NCBI GenBank assembly: GCA_027475525.1
Contig: JAMWFC010000080.1
Coordinates: 248,001 to 312,000, forward strand
Source of the DNA: Macrolepiota albuminosa
Lineage: Eukaryota; Basidiomycota; Agaricomycetes; Agaricales; Agaricaceae
Direction of reading: 5' to 3'
Length of the DNA: 64,000 bases
The notes under the pieces were generated by a model. The model made no database searches and was not told where the DNA came from. It saw only the letters and a list, made by a program, of their open reading frames with translations. Position numbers and translations under genes: made by a program. Positions 45,972-57,850 of this stretch are shown one piece after another. Position 1 is the stretch's first letter; each line of letters opens with the position of its first letter.

Positions 45972-47091
45972 ATCAAGGGACATTATAGGCCAACCGACAC
46001 TTGATGTATTCAGGACTCTAGCGACCAGTTGGGAATATAGAGCAGCTCTAGCTCTGGCAAATTACTACAGGATGTGGAAACTTATCCTAACCCCTAGCTA
46101 CCAGGCCTACAGCGCACTCCTTTCACCTAGCCCAAGGACGAAGGAGGCTCATAACGTATAGCGCTAACACAACGCTACCAGGCCTACAGCGCACTCCTTT
46201 CACCTAGCCCAAGGACGAAGGAGGCTCATAACGTATAGCGCTAACACAACGGTGGGAGAGGACTATAACTAAACCCCGATCACTTCCAGAAGGAGCCAGC
46301 AGCAGGCGCTGCCATTGGACGAGGCACTTCAATCAGAAGTCTAAAGGGATCAATGACGGCGGCACTGGATATACTTAAATCCGACATCTGGACCTGACAG
46401 GAACTAATACAATGAGTAGCGCTGACATTAGCGCTCACGGCGTCTGTCAAGGATTTTCCGACCATACCCCAGAACGGCCTGGCCAATCGGAGTTATAGAA
46501 AAGTGAGCAGACTCGTACAACTCTAAGTCAATATAGAGTCACCGCAGGTCGCCGTGGGTCATAACGCCGTTGGTCGCCGTCAGCCATGTGCACAAGGTCG
46601 CCGTTGACAGGTCGCCGTTAGAATAAACCACGAGGAGAGGCGCTAGGAGGTAGCGCCACAGATGGACTTGTATCTTGGCAAACACGGTAGTGCACTGTAT
46701 ATAAAATAGCTACTTTTCATGTATATAATAACGAATTGTAACCCCTCGAACTGACAGTTACACTTAGCGTTCAACTCGTGCTAGCCTCCTCCGACTTCGT
46801 CACTAAGTTGGGCGCTAGCTCCGTCTATCTCGTCTTCATCGTTTACGGTGCCACTTACGGGCACAATACGCTGCGCTACTCGTCTTTTCTCCAATATCTT
46901 TGCCTAAACCACGACGCTAACCGTCTGCCAGGTAGCCCCCGAAGCGCTACAATCTAGCGCATCGTTTTACTACCTCCACTCGAGCACACCGGGACCCTGT
47001 CAGGACTCCTCACAACTACGTACGCCAAGCGCTGGAGACGGCGTTGTACTGCGTATACGTCCAGCGCACCCAACCACAGTTGGCGTCATCA
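45972..47091 (-). mobile_element. Complete repeat family A element
   Basis: 1,120 bp (1,043 bp without the 77 bp duplication), flanked by GCGC (45968-45971 and 47092-47095). On its own strand it starts TGATGACGCCAACTGTGG and ends GTCCCTTGAT. A TATA-like ATTTTATATACAGTGC is inside. It keeps many CpG sites that other copies lost, so it is the youngest copy. It looks like a solo LTR but the last bases are not a perfect TG...CA pair, so the class is uncertain. Confidence 0.75.
46097..46250. repeat. Exact 77 bp tandem duplication in family A
   Basis: 46097-46173 is repeated at 46174-46250, with one chance extra match. Same period as the duplications at 4316, 5697 and 55436. Confidence 0.95.
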
Positions 47092-47352
47092 GCGCCCGCT
47101 GCACTGCGGAGATAGTTTTGATGCTCAGGGGGTCAACGCTAGTGTAGTGGAAGAGGTAATGGAGGGGAGAGCGATGCTTCTGAACAAAGTGGGCTGCTAT
47201 GCATCAGACTATTCTGTGCAAAGGGTGAGTGCTGGGCAGGGACAAAAGACACACCGCTGCTCTGAAAAGAATCTTGTGGAAGAGAAGGTTGATTGGCAGG
47301 AGGTTAGCATGAACTTCCAGGACATCTCCTGCTGTCGTGCTGAGAGCGCCAG

Positions 47353-48283
47353 TGATAGGACCCCATACAGGATCATCAGCGCATCAACGGCAGGCTATGG
47401 CAACGCAGCACTGGCTCGGGATATCTTAGCGCACACTAATTAACCAATTTTGGCGATATTTAACAGCCACACATGGCAAGAAGTAGATCCGATCAATAAT
47501 AGCACCGACAGCAGACAGAATGACAACTGACAGATGGCATCAGTTACTGATGACAGCGCTTGGAAAGAAGACTGATGATCTATCAAAAACTGACGGACAG
47601 CTTGGCATTTGACCTTGGCGTCTGACATCGCTTAGTGCCTCGATTTGGCGCCTGACACCGCTTAGTATTTTGGACAGACAGACGGGTGATGGATTGATGG
47701 TTTAGCATTGCGATCTGCTGCCTGGTGTCACTAAGGGTCTTGAATGGATGGTAGGGATCTAAAACCGTTGGAACTACCCCTATAAAATTTTCTAGTTTAC
47801 TGCACTTTGGCGATTGTTAGTCACTGGTGACAGTGAACTTCTTGTAGTATAAAGAGTACTTACTGACTTGTACATAAGAACAGGAACAGAGTTTCCTGCC
47901 CACCTCACTCCAGTCTCCCTTACAGTTCAAATCTCATTTACAGTCGGCAACGTTGAAGTCATCGGCAGTTGCAGACTATCGCTAGCCAACGTCATACTTG
48001 CACCTTGCAGCTACGGCAGGCATTAACATCGCTTAGACTTTGCTAAGCTTACCGTGTTCTTGCCACTCACCTTGCCATGTTCATTTACCGCTTCCTCCAT
48101 AGGCGCTTTTACTTTAGCGCTTGTCACTTGCCGACCTCTCTTTGACTTCACCTTATTTTAATAGGCGCGTTCTCTGGGACCTGCCTGGGACTCCTCACAT
48201 CACTTTTAGTGTGTCCAACGCAAGTTTTTGGTATGGTAACACTATTGCTATATTTGTTACTGACCAAACTTTGGGCATCATCA
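47353..48283 (+). mobile_element. Solo LTR-B inserted in the LINE
   Basis: 931 bp starting TGATAGGACC and ending GGGCATCATCA. The flanks are CCAG (47349-47352) and CTGG (48284-48287). A CCGG target that later mutated differently on each side explains both, and CCGG also restores the LINE reading frame (Lys-Leu-Val-Thr-Gly-Ala-Leu) across the site. Confidence 0.85.
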
Positions 48284-50582
48284 CTGGTAACAAGCTTTGC
48301 AGCCCAGCGTTGTGCGGAGGCCAGCTTGCGTAAAACCGCTACAGACCTGGTGTGTCTGCATCCTGGCAAGGGGGCATCCACTCCAGTGAACCAAACGTTC
48401 ATGGCATAGGTAAAAGCTGGGACAGCAACCATGTTGTATAGCTGGCAGACACATCACGGGAGCATGCCGCCACTGATCCTCAAAAGTCTAGAAATCTGAT
48501 GAGTCCACCAGACCGCACAAGCAGATACCTTCTGTGAGTGTTCAGACCACCGAAGACGGGTGTTGAACAGGACGCCCAGGTATTTGTAAAATTTTGTGGT
48601 GGTGACCATTTGGATTGAGAGGGAGTCGTCCAGGTTGGTGCGAGTGAAAACAAGGTCTGGCAGGATAGTGTCAGAATCAGAGCGGGAAAAGTTCATCAGC
48701 GCTAGTTTTGTTAGTTTGAATAGAGAGTTGTGGAAGAGTGACCAATCAAAGCCCCCTTGATGCCTCTCCATCATGTCGTGGATGATGGCATGAGTGCCCT
48801 GCAAGTCATTTGCTACCACAAGGAACATGGTGTTATCAACAAAATCCACAGACAGCTCGGAGGCCAAGGAGGGGAGAGCTGTCTTGATTAGTGGAGCATT
48901 GTAGAAGGTGTAATATAGCATGGAAAGGGGGCAGCCTTGGGTTGTGCTGTTCGAGATGCAGAACCAATCCAAAGTGAAGTCATCAAATTTGAGTTGGGTT
49001 AGCTGGTTGATGAGCATGCGATCGGCTAGATTAACAAAGCAAGTGGGGACGCCGTGAGATCTCAAGTTGTGGAGAAGTCAGGCATGCACTGTATTGGGGA
49101 AGGCCCCCTGGACATCCAGAAACAGGGCTGTAGCGACTTTGCCTGACTGCCAGGCATCCTTGATCCTCTGGATGACGAGGTGCATGGCATCCATGGTGTT
49201 ACAGCCTGGGCGTCCTCCAAATTGGCCCTGGGGGAGCATGTTATGTTTCTCCATGTAAAACGTCAGTTCAGAAGCAACGAGAGTGGATAGAAGCTTCCCA
49301 ATAGTGTTGAGAAGACTAATAGGGCAGTAGGCCTTCATGACATTATAGGCAGGTTTACCAGGTTTGCGAAGGACAAGAGTGGTCAATATCAGCCAGGACT
49401 GGTGGTAGACATTGAGGTCTAGAACTGCTTGGAAGATAGGAATGAGATGGTCAACAAGGATGTCAGTGCAACGTTTAAGGACTATATTTGGGATACTGTC
49501 AGGGCTGGGCATCTTGAGAGGGGGAAGACACCCAATTGTTGCTAGGATGCTATTGCGAGAGAAGGAGGGAGGGCCTGGAAGAGGACATGGGTAGGCTGTG
49601 GGTGGCAAGGACATGGAGGAAGGGGGGGGAAAGAAAGACTTAGCGAGGGCCTTTGCCCTATCAAGGTTTGTCTTGGCCAAAGCAGCAGAGCCATTGCACT
49701 TGATCTTGAGAGTTGGGACCCTACTGCAGGCGAAGTCAGTAGGTTCTTGGGTAACGTATTTATTGGCGACGTAAATCTGGCGGGCATTAATGTTCTCCAA
49801 CCATTGTATCCAGTGTTCTTCCTGTGCTGACCAGATAGCGGAGGTAAGATCCCGAGAGAGTTGCTTGGCATCGGTGTGTACAGAATGAAGAGGCAGGGAG
49901 CGGAACTTGAAGGCCAGGTTGCTAGCGCGGTTGTAATGGGCTTTGAGGTCTGAGAGGTCCTTGTTCCACTAGCGTTTGGTGTATGGGCATGGGGTTTTGA
50001 CTGGAACAATCGAGGGGCAAGATATGACTTCCTGAAGCATATTGTTGAGAGTGTTGACTCTGTCGTGAAATTCAGCTTTGGACTGTATCGCCAAGGAGGA
50101 GAGGCCTTCAAGGAGTGTGGAGAGTTTGGCCCTGAATTTCTCCCAATCCGTGGAGCAGAAGTCCTTGAAGAGGGCTTGCAGTCGACAAGAAACCGGCATT
50201 TCAACAACCATTACTACAGGGAGGTGGTCAGTGATGGGCGGATGGAGTGATGGAACTACGTCGCATGAGATGAGGAGATCCTCAGCACTGTGAGAAATCC
50301 AGACATTGTCGGGCCTTGTCCAGCACCCGCTAGAGGCTTGGAGGGTGGAGGTGCATGGGGGGAGCATGAGGTCCATGTCATAGTTGCAGATCATGTCAAG
50401 CAGGGGCTGGATAAAGTCTTCAGCATGGTTGAGGTGTCAGCTCTCAGATGTTTTCCAGAGAGGGTGATGGCGGTTGAAGTTGCCAACCCAGAGAATGTGG
50501 CTATTAGGAGTGGGGCGAATGATGGAGGCAGAGGAAGTGAGGAAGAAGTCAAGAGTAAAGATTGAATTGTTGTGAGAACAGT

Positions 50583-51240
50583 CGTAAAGTAGCTATTTTT
50601 TATACTATGTGCTACTGTATTTTCAAAATGAGTCCATTTGTAGCACTACTAATTAACACCTCTCCTTGTGGTTACAGCTAACAGCGACCTGTCAATAGCA
50701 ACCAACAGTACATGAATGACAGTAACCAACAGTGTTATGGCCTATTGGCCATAGCAACTCTAAAACTACTTAGAATTGTACAAGTCTGCTCACTTTTTAG
50801 TGCAATTCCAATTGGCCAGGCCATTCCAGGATATAGTCAGAAAATCCTTGACAGATTCCATAAGCACTAATATCAGCACTAAACATTGTATTATTTTCTG
50901 ATAGGTTAAAATGTTGGGCTTGAATATATCCTGTCCCATTGTCATTGATTCTTTATACTTTTGATTGAGGTGCCTTAACAAATAGCAGTGCCAAATGCTA
51001 ACTCCTTTTAGAATTGATTGGGGCTTGGTCAGAGTCACCTCTCTATCATTGCACTAGCATTATGAGTTCTAGGCTTGCTGAATTCTTGAAGTCAATAGAT
51101 AGTGGGTGCTGAATGTCTGATAAATAGTGAATAAGACTAGTAAGTGAAGCCTGTAACAGGGCGCCAAAGCCAGAGATGTCCTGTGTCCAAGAAGGTTACT
51201 AGAGTCTCCAAATTGACAATTATTGGTAGGCTTATTGTGT
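50583..51240 (+). repeat. Repeat family A, third copy (3' part)
   Basis: Starts inside the element at AAAGTAGCTATTTTTTATAC and runs through CTCACTTTTTAGTG, GAAAATCCTTGACAG and TGATTGGGGCTTGGTCAGAG, all of which match the inverse of 46160-46730. Intermediate CpG loss; truncated at the 5' end. Confidence 0.7.
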
Positions 51241-51474
51241 CTCTTGATGAAGTCAGCCTGAGTAGAAGTCTATCATTGTATGTTTAAGCTAACTGTGTCC
51301 TAGGTCCTACAGTACAATAAGGGGTGGTAATTATGAATACACCTGGTAAGTACTCTGGCTGAACACTTTTTCAAGCATGCCAGTTACATCTCATACCCAT
51401 TTTACTACAATTTGATCTTTCCAGTGTTTATACTACTTCTCACTATAAATCCCTAACTCATTTGCTGCTAACAT

Positions 51475-51955
51475 TGTAAAGGCAACTTCCAGAGGCTATG
51501 GATCAGTCACACAGCTGGCAGAGGGAAATTCAAAGTGTATTAGAATATATACTGACAAAAGAGAACAAGTCTAGAATTTCCTATGCCAGGTTGGATGCTC
51601 CTGGAGCCTCTGAAGCATGGAAAACAACTGTATAGTACAACAAAACCTTAAAAACTTGAAAATTGCCTAAATAAACAACTGTACAAACAAGGCAGAAAAA
51701 CTCTGGACTTTGGAAGTCAAAAAGGCAAACTCCAGCTTATATAAGCAGTCTGGAAGCAGTGCTGAAGGGCCCACACTTATCTGAATGGTAGCTAAAGAAC
51801 CAGAGCATTTCAAGGACTGAGAATAGTACTAACAAATAGTGTTGAAAAAATAGAAACAGTAAAATGAGAGAATGACAGAAGAAATAAAAGAATAAATGAA
51901 AGGAGAGTGAAGAGATAAGGAGTGAAAGAAGGAAGAAATGAGGAGTCTCCTGACA
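51475..51955 (-). repeat. LTR-C, 3' LTR of a gypsy remnant
   Basis: 481 bp. On the minus strand it starts TGTCAGGAGACTCC, directly after a polypurine AGAGGGGGAGTGA that follows the gypsy chromodomain remnant, and ends GCCTTTACA. Confidence 0.85.
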
Positions 51956-52680
51956 TCACTCCCCCTCTAGAGCATGGCATCTTGACATGCTAGATAGAAG
52001 TAGTTCTGGATGGCCTAGTCCACCTTGGAAAGAGAATAGAGGCCTCTGATTGTCTGAGGAGCATTGAGATGCTGTTGATAGAATTCCTGGACCAAGGCAG
52101 ATGCATGGACATTCTCTTGTGGCTGCCAGAAGATGTTCTTCATTTAATAGCCCTTCCACTTGATCTTGAACTGAAGCTTATTTCTAAAGAGTTGGCTGTC
52201 TAAGATTTGTTCCACTTTGTACTCTTCCCTGTTGTCTACCAGAACTGGAGGTGGAGGTGGCAGTGGACGTCAACCTGAAATTGGATCATCTGGTGCAGGA
52301 GAGAGTTTTACCACATTAAAGACTGGATAGAGTCAACCCATTCCACTAGGCAGCTTGAGTCAATAGGCTAGTGAGCCTACCTGCCTTACTATAGAAAAGG
52401 GTCCCAGATGACAATGAAAGAGCTTCTGAGAAGGCTGGGTGGTAGCAATATCAGAGGCATTGAGATAGACTCAATCTCCAGGCTTGTACTTGGGGGCTGG
52501 AGTCTGTCCATGATCATAGTAGCAGGCCATATCATTCTTTGCCTTACATAAGGCAGCCTTGGCTTCCTCCTGGGCTGCTTTCATTTGATCAATAAATCCA
52601 TTGACAGATTCATTCTCTGAAGATCATCTACAAGGCTCAAATCCCATTTGAGAGTGTCAACTAAGTGGCAATACTTTTAT
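51956..52680 (-). mobile_element. Ty3/gypsy integrase C-terminus and chromodomain remnant
   Basis: The minus strand encodes EEAKAALCKAKNDMACYYD, GPFSIVRQVG, VFNVVKLSPAPDDPISG and the chromodomain-like FKIKWKGY, the usual end of a chromovirus polyprotein. In-frame stops are present, including TGA after YKPGD. It joins LTR-C, which identifies that LTR family as gypsy. Confidence 0.85.
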
Positions 52681-52710
52681 TGAGTAGTCTACTCAGTAAG
52701 GCCCATAACT

Positions 52711-52971
52711 TGTTAGAACTGTTATTTATACCTAGAGTTATACACAGTGAGTGATAATCTAGGTATGATTGGTAGTAAGTGTAATGTCTATATGTAATAG
52801 TATCTATAGTGTATCCTCAGTAATGTGCAAGCAGAACTAAGGGTACTCATAGTGTTGTGTGTCTATTATAAAATATCTGCAGACAAAGCAGTGATAGCTG
52901 TTGTGCTTCTTTGACAATGGTTTGTTGTACTATATTATACTATCACATTAATGACATATGACATCCCAACA
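52711..52971 (-). repeat. LTR-D solo copy
   Basis: 261 bp with TGTTAGAACTG and CATCCCAACA ends (TGTT...AACA). It resembles 41149-41500. Flanking bases TAACT and GGCAC do not match, so no target-site duplication is visible. Confidence 0.7.
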
Positions 52972-52989
52972 GGCACAATACATGGGCAA

Positions 52990-53400
52990 GGTCCCACATG
53001 ACAGGCCTGTAGGCTTGCAGAGTTTATGTCAAAGAAGTTTACTAATGTTCAGCAAAACTATGCTGTGCATGAACTTGAGATAGTTGCCATACTTGAAGCT
53101 CTTCTCAAATGGGAGGATAAGCACCTAGGCTATAAGATCTATGTAATTTTGAATCATAACGCTTTTGAGTTTTTCAAAACTCAACAGATGCTTACTGAAT
53201 GTCAACAATGCTGGATGGACTACATGTCCAAGTTCAATTTTAACATAACTTATGTCAAAAAAGAACTCAATAACAACAGATGCTTACTGAATGTCAACAA
53301 TGCTGGATGGACTACATGTCCAAGTTCAATTTTAACATAACTTATGTCAAAAAAGAACTCAATAAGATAGCAGACTGCTTATCATGCTATTATGTATAAG
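52990..53400 (+). mobile_element. Ty3/gypsy RNase H remnant with a 92 bp duplication
   Basis: Encodes QNYAVHELEIVAILEALLKW, YKIYVILNHNAFEFF and CWMDYMSKFNFNITYVKKEL, a gypsy RNase H domain, then KIADCLS as the usual ADALSR end. An exact tandem duplication of 92 bp (53182-53273 and 53274-53365) shifts the frame. Confidence 0.8.
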
Positions 53401-53599
53401 ATTATTATGTCTAAGAACATACATCATGTTTACAACTATATGCATGCAGATGTTTGGATATATTCTGAGAGAGATGATTTACCCTCTCAACAGGTCTCTG
53501 AGCTGACCTACCAGCTTAAGCAACTGCATGCCTATATGAACCAGATAATAGTCCACACTGGTCTATTATGGGATTGGGCTGAGCCCTGCATAGCTGTGA

Positions 53600-54190
53600 T
53601 TTCTCCAGAAAAGAGAGGTACTTCCTCTGGATGACTATGCACAATGCCTACATGGTTGGTGACCACTGGCTTTGACTATCAATGAAACCAGAGCTCCAGG
53701 AGAGGGCAGTATGCACATACTGTCAGGTGGTCGAATTGATGGCACATATCCTGACAGAATGCGATTTGGCAGGGCAGAGAGAGATATAGGAGGCCATCGA
53801 GAAACTATGGAAATTGAAGAGTAAGGACACCTGGCACAAGCCAGTCATCAAAAATCCTGGATGCCCTCTTAGCTGAGTTCATTGGGGTAGGAGGCAAAAA
53901 GCTCCTAGGCCATGCCAGACTTTACAAGATCTTACTTTATATGGAAACTCAGGTGTCCAAGGGTTATTCAAAGAAATAACGTCTCATTTGAAAAGTGTGA
54001 GATAACTAACAGATGGCTGAAAGCCATAAATGATAGACTCATGCTGGATAAAACACTCTCGAACTCGACACTTGGAAAGAAGATGACCTAAAAGAAAGTG
54101 GTCCTGAGAACATAGACTGGAGTCCTACTAAGAAAAAGCCTTCCTCCTGGCTGACTGGACAGGGACAGATGGGGTTTTAGTGGATATAGG
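53600..54190 (+). mobile_element. 3' remnant of a second LINE-type element
   Basis: Plus-strand pieces CTYCQVVELMAHILTECD and EITNRWLKAINDRLMLDKTL match the zinc-binding, post-RNase H C-terminus common to basidiomycete LINE proteins. Several stops. Confidence 0.65.
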
Positions 54191-54409
54191 CGCAGGCTGC
54201 AGCTTGGAGTGGGGAGGTGAAGGAATAGGAGAAGGAGAGGGAGCTAAAGTGGTGTGACCAAGTCCCACATCCAGTGCATAAGAGCATTTCCCTGGGTGTG
54301 AAGTCTGTTAATTATGAGGGCTATCCCTTGTATGACCAGCGGGCTGGGCTGAAGCATCTGTGATGCTTACCTTCTGGCTATCTAAACACTCCACCAAAAA
54401 AAAAAAAAA

Positions 54410-55441
54410 AAAAAAAGTTTTCATGATATTGAGCAAATTTGAGCTGGTTTGTACAATGAGCAGCCTTAATTAAGCATGAAAACTTTCTTCTTTGTTGCTG
54501 AGCAAAAACCTGCCTCCTTCAATGCATTTCTGACTGTCAATGACAGAATTAATGAACTGTGTGGCTTGAACAGCATTATCCAGCGTTCTAGTAGTAATTT
54601 GACAAATAATAGACTGTTTGTCAAGGGCCTCCTCATTTCTTTCCTCTTTCACTCCTTATCCTTTCATTGTCTCTTCATTCATTTTCTTATTTCTTCTGTC
54701 ATTCTTTTACCTTACTGTTTCTACTTTTTCAACACTATCTATTAGTACTACTTTTAGCCTTTAAATGCTCTGGTTCTTTAGCTATCATTCAGACAAGTGT
54801 GGCTCTTCAACACTACATACAGGCCACTTACATAAGCTAGAGTTTGTCCCTTGTTTGTGCAATTGTTGGTTTAGTCAATTTTCAAGTTTTTTAAAGTTTT
54901 GTTGTTCTGTACAGTTGTTTCTCATGCTTCAGAGGCCTCAGAAGTATCAATCCTGGCATAGAAAATCCCTAGACTTGTTCTTTTTGGATCTCCCTCTGCC
55001 AGGTGAGTAGTTATTATAATATTGTTAATATATACTCTAATATACTTTAAATCTCCCTCTGCCAGCTGTATGACTGAGCCATAGCCTCCAGAAGTTGCCT
55101 TTACACTGTTTGTCATGCACTGTAAGCTTGGAAGAACAATCTCCAGGAGGATTTTCTTTGTTGCTCTCCAGTTCTTTGCTGATCCTCCTCACAGTGCTCT
55201 TTTTCAGGCCAGTTTTTGCTTGGATTTGATGCTGAATAAGTCAAAAAACTGTCCCAATAATTGAACATTTTGTTTATTTTTTTAATCAGCAAGTTCTTGT
55301 TCAAATCACATGATTTATAAAGCCGGGATACAGCTGTATGTCATGTGATTTTTCTTGATTTTTTTTGCTTAAGTAATTGTTGCACACCACATGAATTTTT
55401 CTAAAAAGGCCAAACATTAGAGCAGTTTTTTGAGTCAGTGT
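54410..55441 (-). mobile_element. Tc1/mariner-like transposase remnant
   Basis: The minus strand begins with a terminal repeat CACTGACTCAAAAAACTG next to a TA, then a helix-turn-helix TGLKKSTVRRISKELESN. It continues beyond the LTR-C insertion with DKQSIICQITTRTLDN and LKFAQYHENF, and is cut off at a poly-T run at 54396-54418. No catalytic DDE part remains. Confidence 0.75.
54619..55105 (+). mobile_element. Solo LTR-C inside the Tc1 remnant
   Basis: 487 bp, TGTCAAGGGCC...TTTACA, with a perfect 5 bp target-site duplication CTGTT (54614-54618 and 55106-55110). Rejoining the flanks continues the transposase frame (HDKQ-SII). Confidence 0.92.
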
Positions 55442-55589
55442 AGAAGCATACAGGAATGCTTTAGTATAAAGTCATAGATAGAACACTATATCTTGCTCTC
55501 TTTGTATTTTTACAGTGTAGAAGCATACAGGAATGCTTTAGTATAAAGTCATAGATAGAACACTATATCTTGCTCTCTTTGTATTTTTA
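55436..55589. repeat. Exact 77 bp tandem duplication
   Basis: 55436-55512 recurs exactly at 55513-55589, with mismatches directly outside on both sides. It begins at the edge of the Tc1 terminal repeat. Confidence 0.95.
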
Positions 55590-57850
55590 TTGAATTTAGT
55601 CTCCTCTACTTTAATAATTTTATATGCTACCTTATTCTTATGAGACTATAATGGTCTCATAAGGAGAATATGTAATGAGAAGGGTTGTTACACCAGACTT
55701 TACTTATCATTTGCTTATTATTTATACATATTTGCACCTTAAAGTATATTCAAGAGATTACAATTAATAACCTCAATAGCTTTTTCTCACATATCATAGC
55801 CAGACCTAATAGACAGGTTCTGTTTATAGTTCAGTGTATAAAAGGCTCCATAACAATGTGTTACAATCTCAAACATGCTTTTTAAATTACAAAGCAAAAA
55901 ATCAAATAGAAACATTCACTGGATATAGTTGAGTTGATCAAGCTATTTATTTTATTTTGTGTTTTTGAATCTTTAAAGATGACTTTTTTTGAAAATCTTC
56001 TATAGTCTATTTTTGTGATTGTTATTAAGTCACTTTGTGCTTCTGCAAGTTGCAAAAGGTCAGTTTTACATGTGTGGTCTTCTTGGTATTGGTAGTGCAT
56101 TGGCTGATGTTAAATTTGAATCAACTTATTGCTACTTTTCTGCATTTTACATTGTGATCTCATGTTTACATTTTCAGAATATGGCAAGCTGTATAATAAT
56201 AATATTAGAAAGACAATTACTAAATCTTATCACCTAAAGATGAGCTCTAGGTATTTATTCAATATGTTACTTTTACATGCTCTATATACTCACCTGTTCA
56301 TTCTCTGCTCTAGGCCAAGACAATATAGATAATATATGATATACCAAACAATGTTGAAACAACTTTTAGCAAACTATTCACTGCAAGCCAGATTCAAATC
56401 TTGAACATACTCTTTACTACATTTTCTGCCTTTCTTTTTTTGGTACATTTCTCTTTTATTCTCTTTATTAATCTTATCTATAGTTATTCCTTACTATTTT
56501 TACCTACACAATATATGTTTTATATCTGCTATGTATAACTGCACTTTAGACATTTTCAAATATACTCTGAGGTGAGTTATTCTTTTTACTTAACTAATAT
56601 TTAATATATATACTTACAAATGATCTAGTTCTATTTGTTTTACTAGTTGCATGTGCAATTTTATCAAGCAAGTGAGTCCATTTTTAGAAAAGATAATATA
56701 TCTTATTGTGTCTTTGCATAAATTATGTTTGCACTGAATTGCTTCACCCCTTTCAATCTCAAACACTTCAATGCTGCATACACACTCTACCAATAGAAAC
56801 ATCAAGTTCTTTGTTTTCTACTTTTGTCCTACATATATCCTGGGTCTTTTTGATCAAATCTATTATTAAAGTTGGTGATCAAACAGGTTTGAAGCAAGAA
56901 AAATGATTCTCATGGTCTGGGAGCTCCACTTTTGCATGTGATGATTGATGGGCAAGATAGTCATATATAGTGGTACAAAATGCTGAAGATAGTAATCCAG
57001 ATAATATGCTGATGTGCTTTTATCCTTCCTGGAGTGCATGTAGAATCTTTATGGCATGCAGATATGGATGCAAAAGGGTTTATTGGGGAGATCTGAGTGA
57101 ATTGTGGTTTACTGTATGAGTGGTGCAGATTCTATTGGTTTAACATGAGGAGCTTTTGGTGCAAAAGAACTTGCTGCTTTTGAGACTTCTCAACACATTT
57201 CAGCACATTTATTACTGTCTTTGTGCATCTTTTGCCAATTTGCAAGACTAACCTTTCTGACATTAATGTGTGTATTGCAGTATGGACACAGTACATAGTT
57301 ATTGGTGTCCACAACCAGAGTTGACTCATCTATTTGAAGATTGGTAAGTATTAGCAGGACTGATGCACTGATGTAAATATAAAAAGAATAACTTACTGCC
57401 ATCATAAATTTTTGGCAGCCAGTGTTAGAATGACTGTCTCCACTTACAAGCCAAGTAATTCCAAACATATACCTTCTTGATATCTGATCTTTCTCACCCC
57501 CCTTTTGGTAACATTCTTTTTGTTCTTTTTATTGAACCTTACCCTTAGTTTCCCAGCAAGTAGTCTGTTGCCATTCCCACATTCCTTACCTGTTATTATC
57601 TGTCTCACATATACTTTGTTAGTTACATACTTATGTGTCCAAAAACACTCGGAAGTGAAAAAATCTACATATGTATATTCATTATACAACATTTACCTAG
57701 TATGTTCTTTCTTACTAGGTGAGTATATCACCTTAGACATGTCCGAAAACACTCTGAGTTTGTTCTTTCTGACTAGTTGCGTGTACTACTCTATCAACCA
57801 GATACGGTCACCCCTGAAATCACTTTGTTGCACAGGCTTTTGACAAACAA
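55590..57850. other. AT-rich region, mostly unassigned
   Basis: No intact gene. A minus-strand frame at about 57190-57468 contains YVLCPYCNTHINVRKVSLANWQ and a following His and Cys, spaced like a BED/C2H2-type zinc finger of transposon-related proteins. The rest shows only short frames. Host-like composition returns near 57,850. Confidence 0.4.

Larger units (their letters stand above)
44500..50580 (-). mobile_element. LINE (non-LTR retrotransposon), decayed, with two insertions
   Basis: On the minus strand: the end of an AP-endonuclease domain (about 50394-49980, SCDVVPSLHPPITDHLPVV), reverse transcriptase (49800-48454: VLRKPGKPAYNVMKAYCPIS, GGRPGCNTMDAMH, FLDVQGAFPNT), a thumb, RNase H (45967-45380: YTVFCDGSGFENGIGA, LQLHWLPGHKGF) and a C-terminal CPHCNSL ... 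CPHY zinc motif near 45060. The catalytic box reads FVDN rather than the usual YADD/FVDD, and stops and frameshifts occur, so it is dead. It is split by LTR-B (47353-48283) and by family A (45972-47091). Removing each insertion with one target copy restores the frame across the join. Confidence 0.88.
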
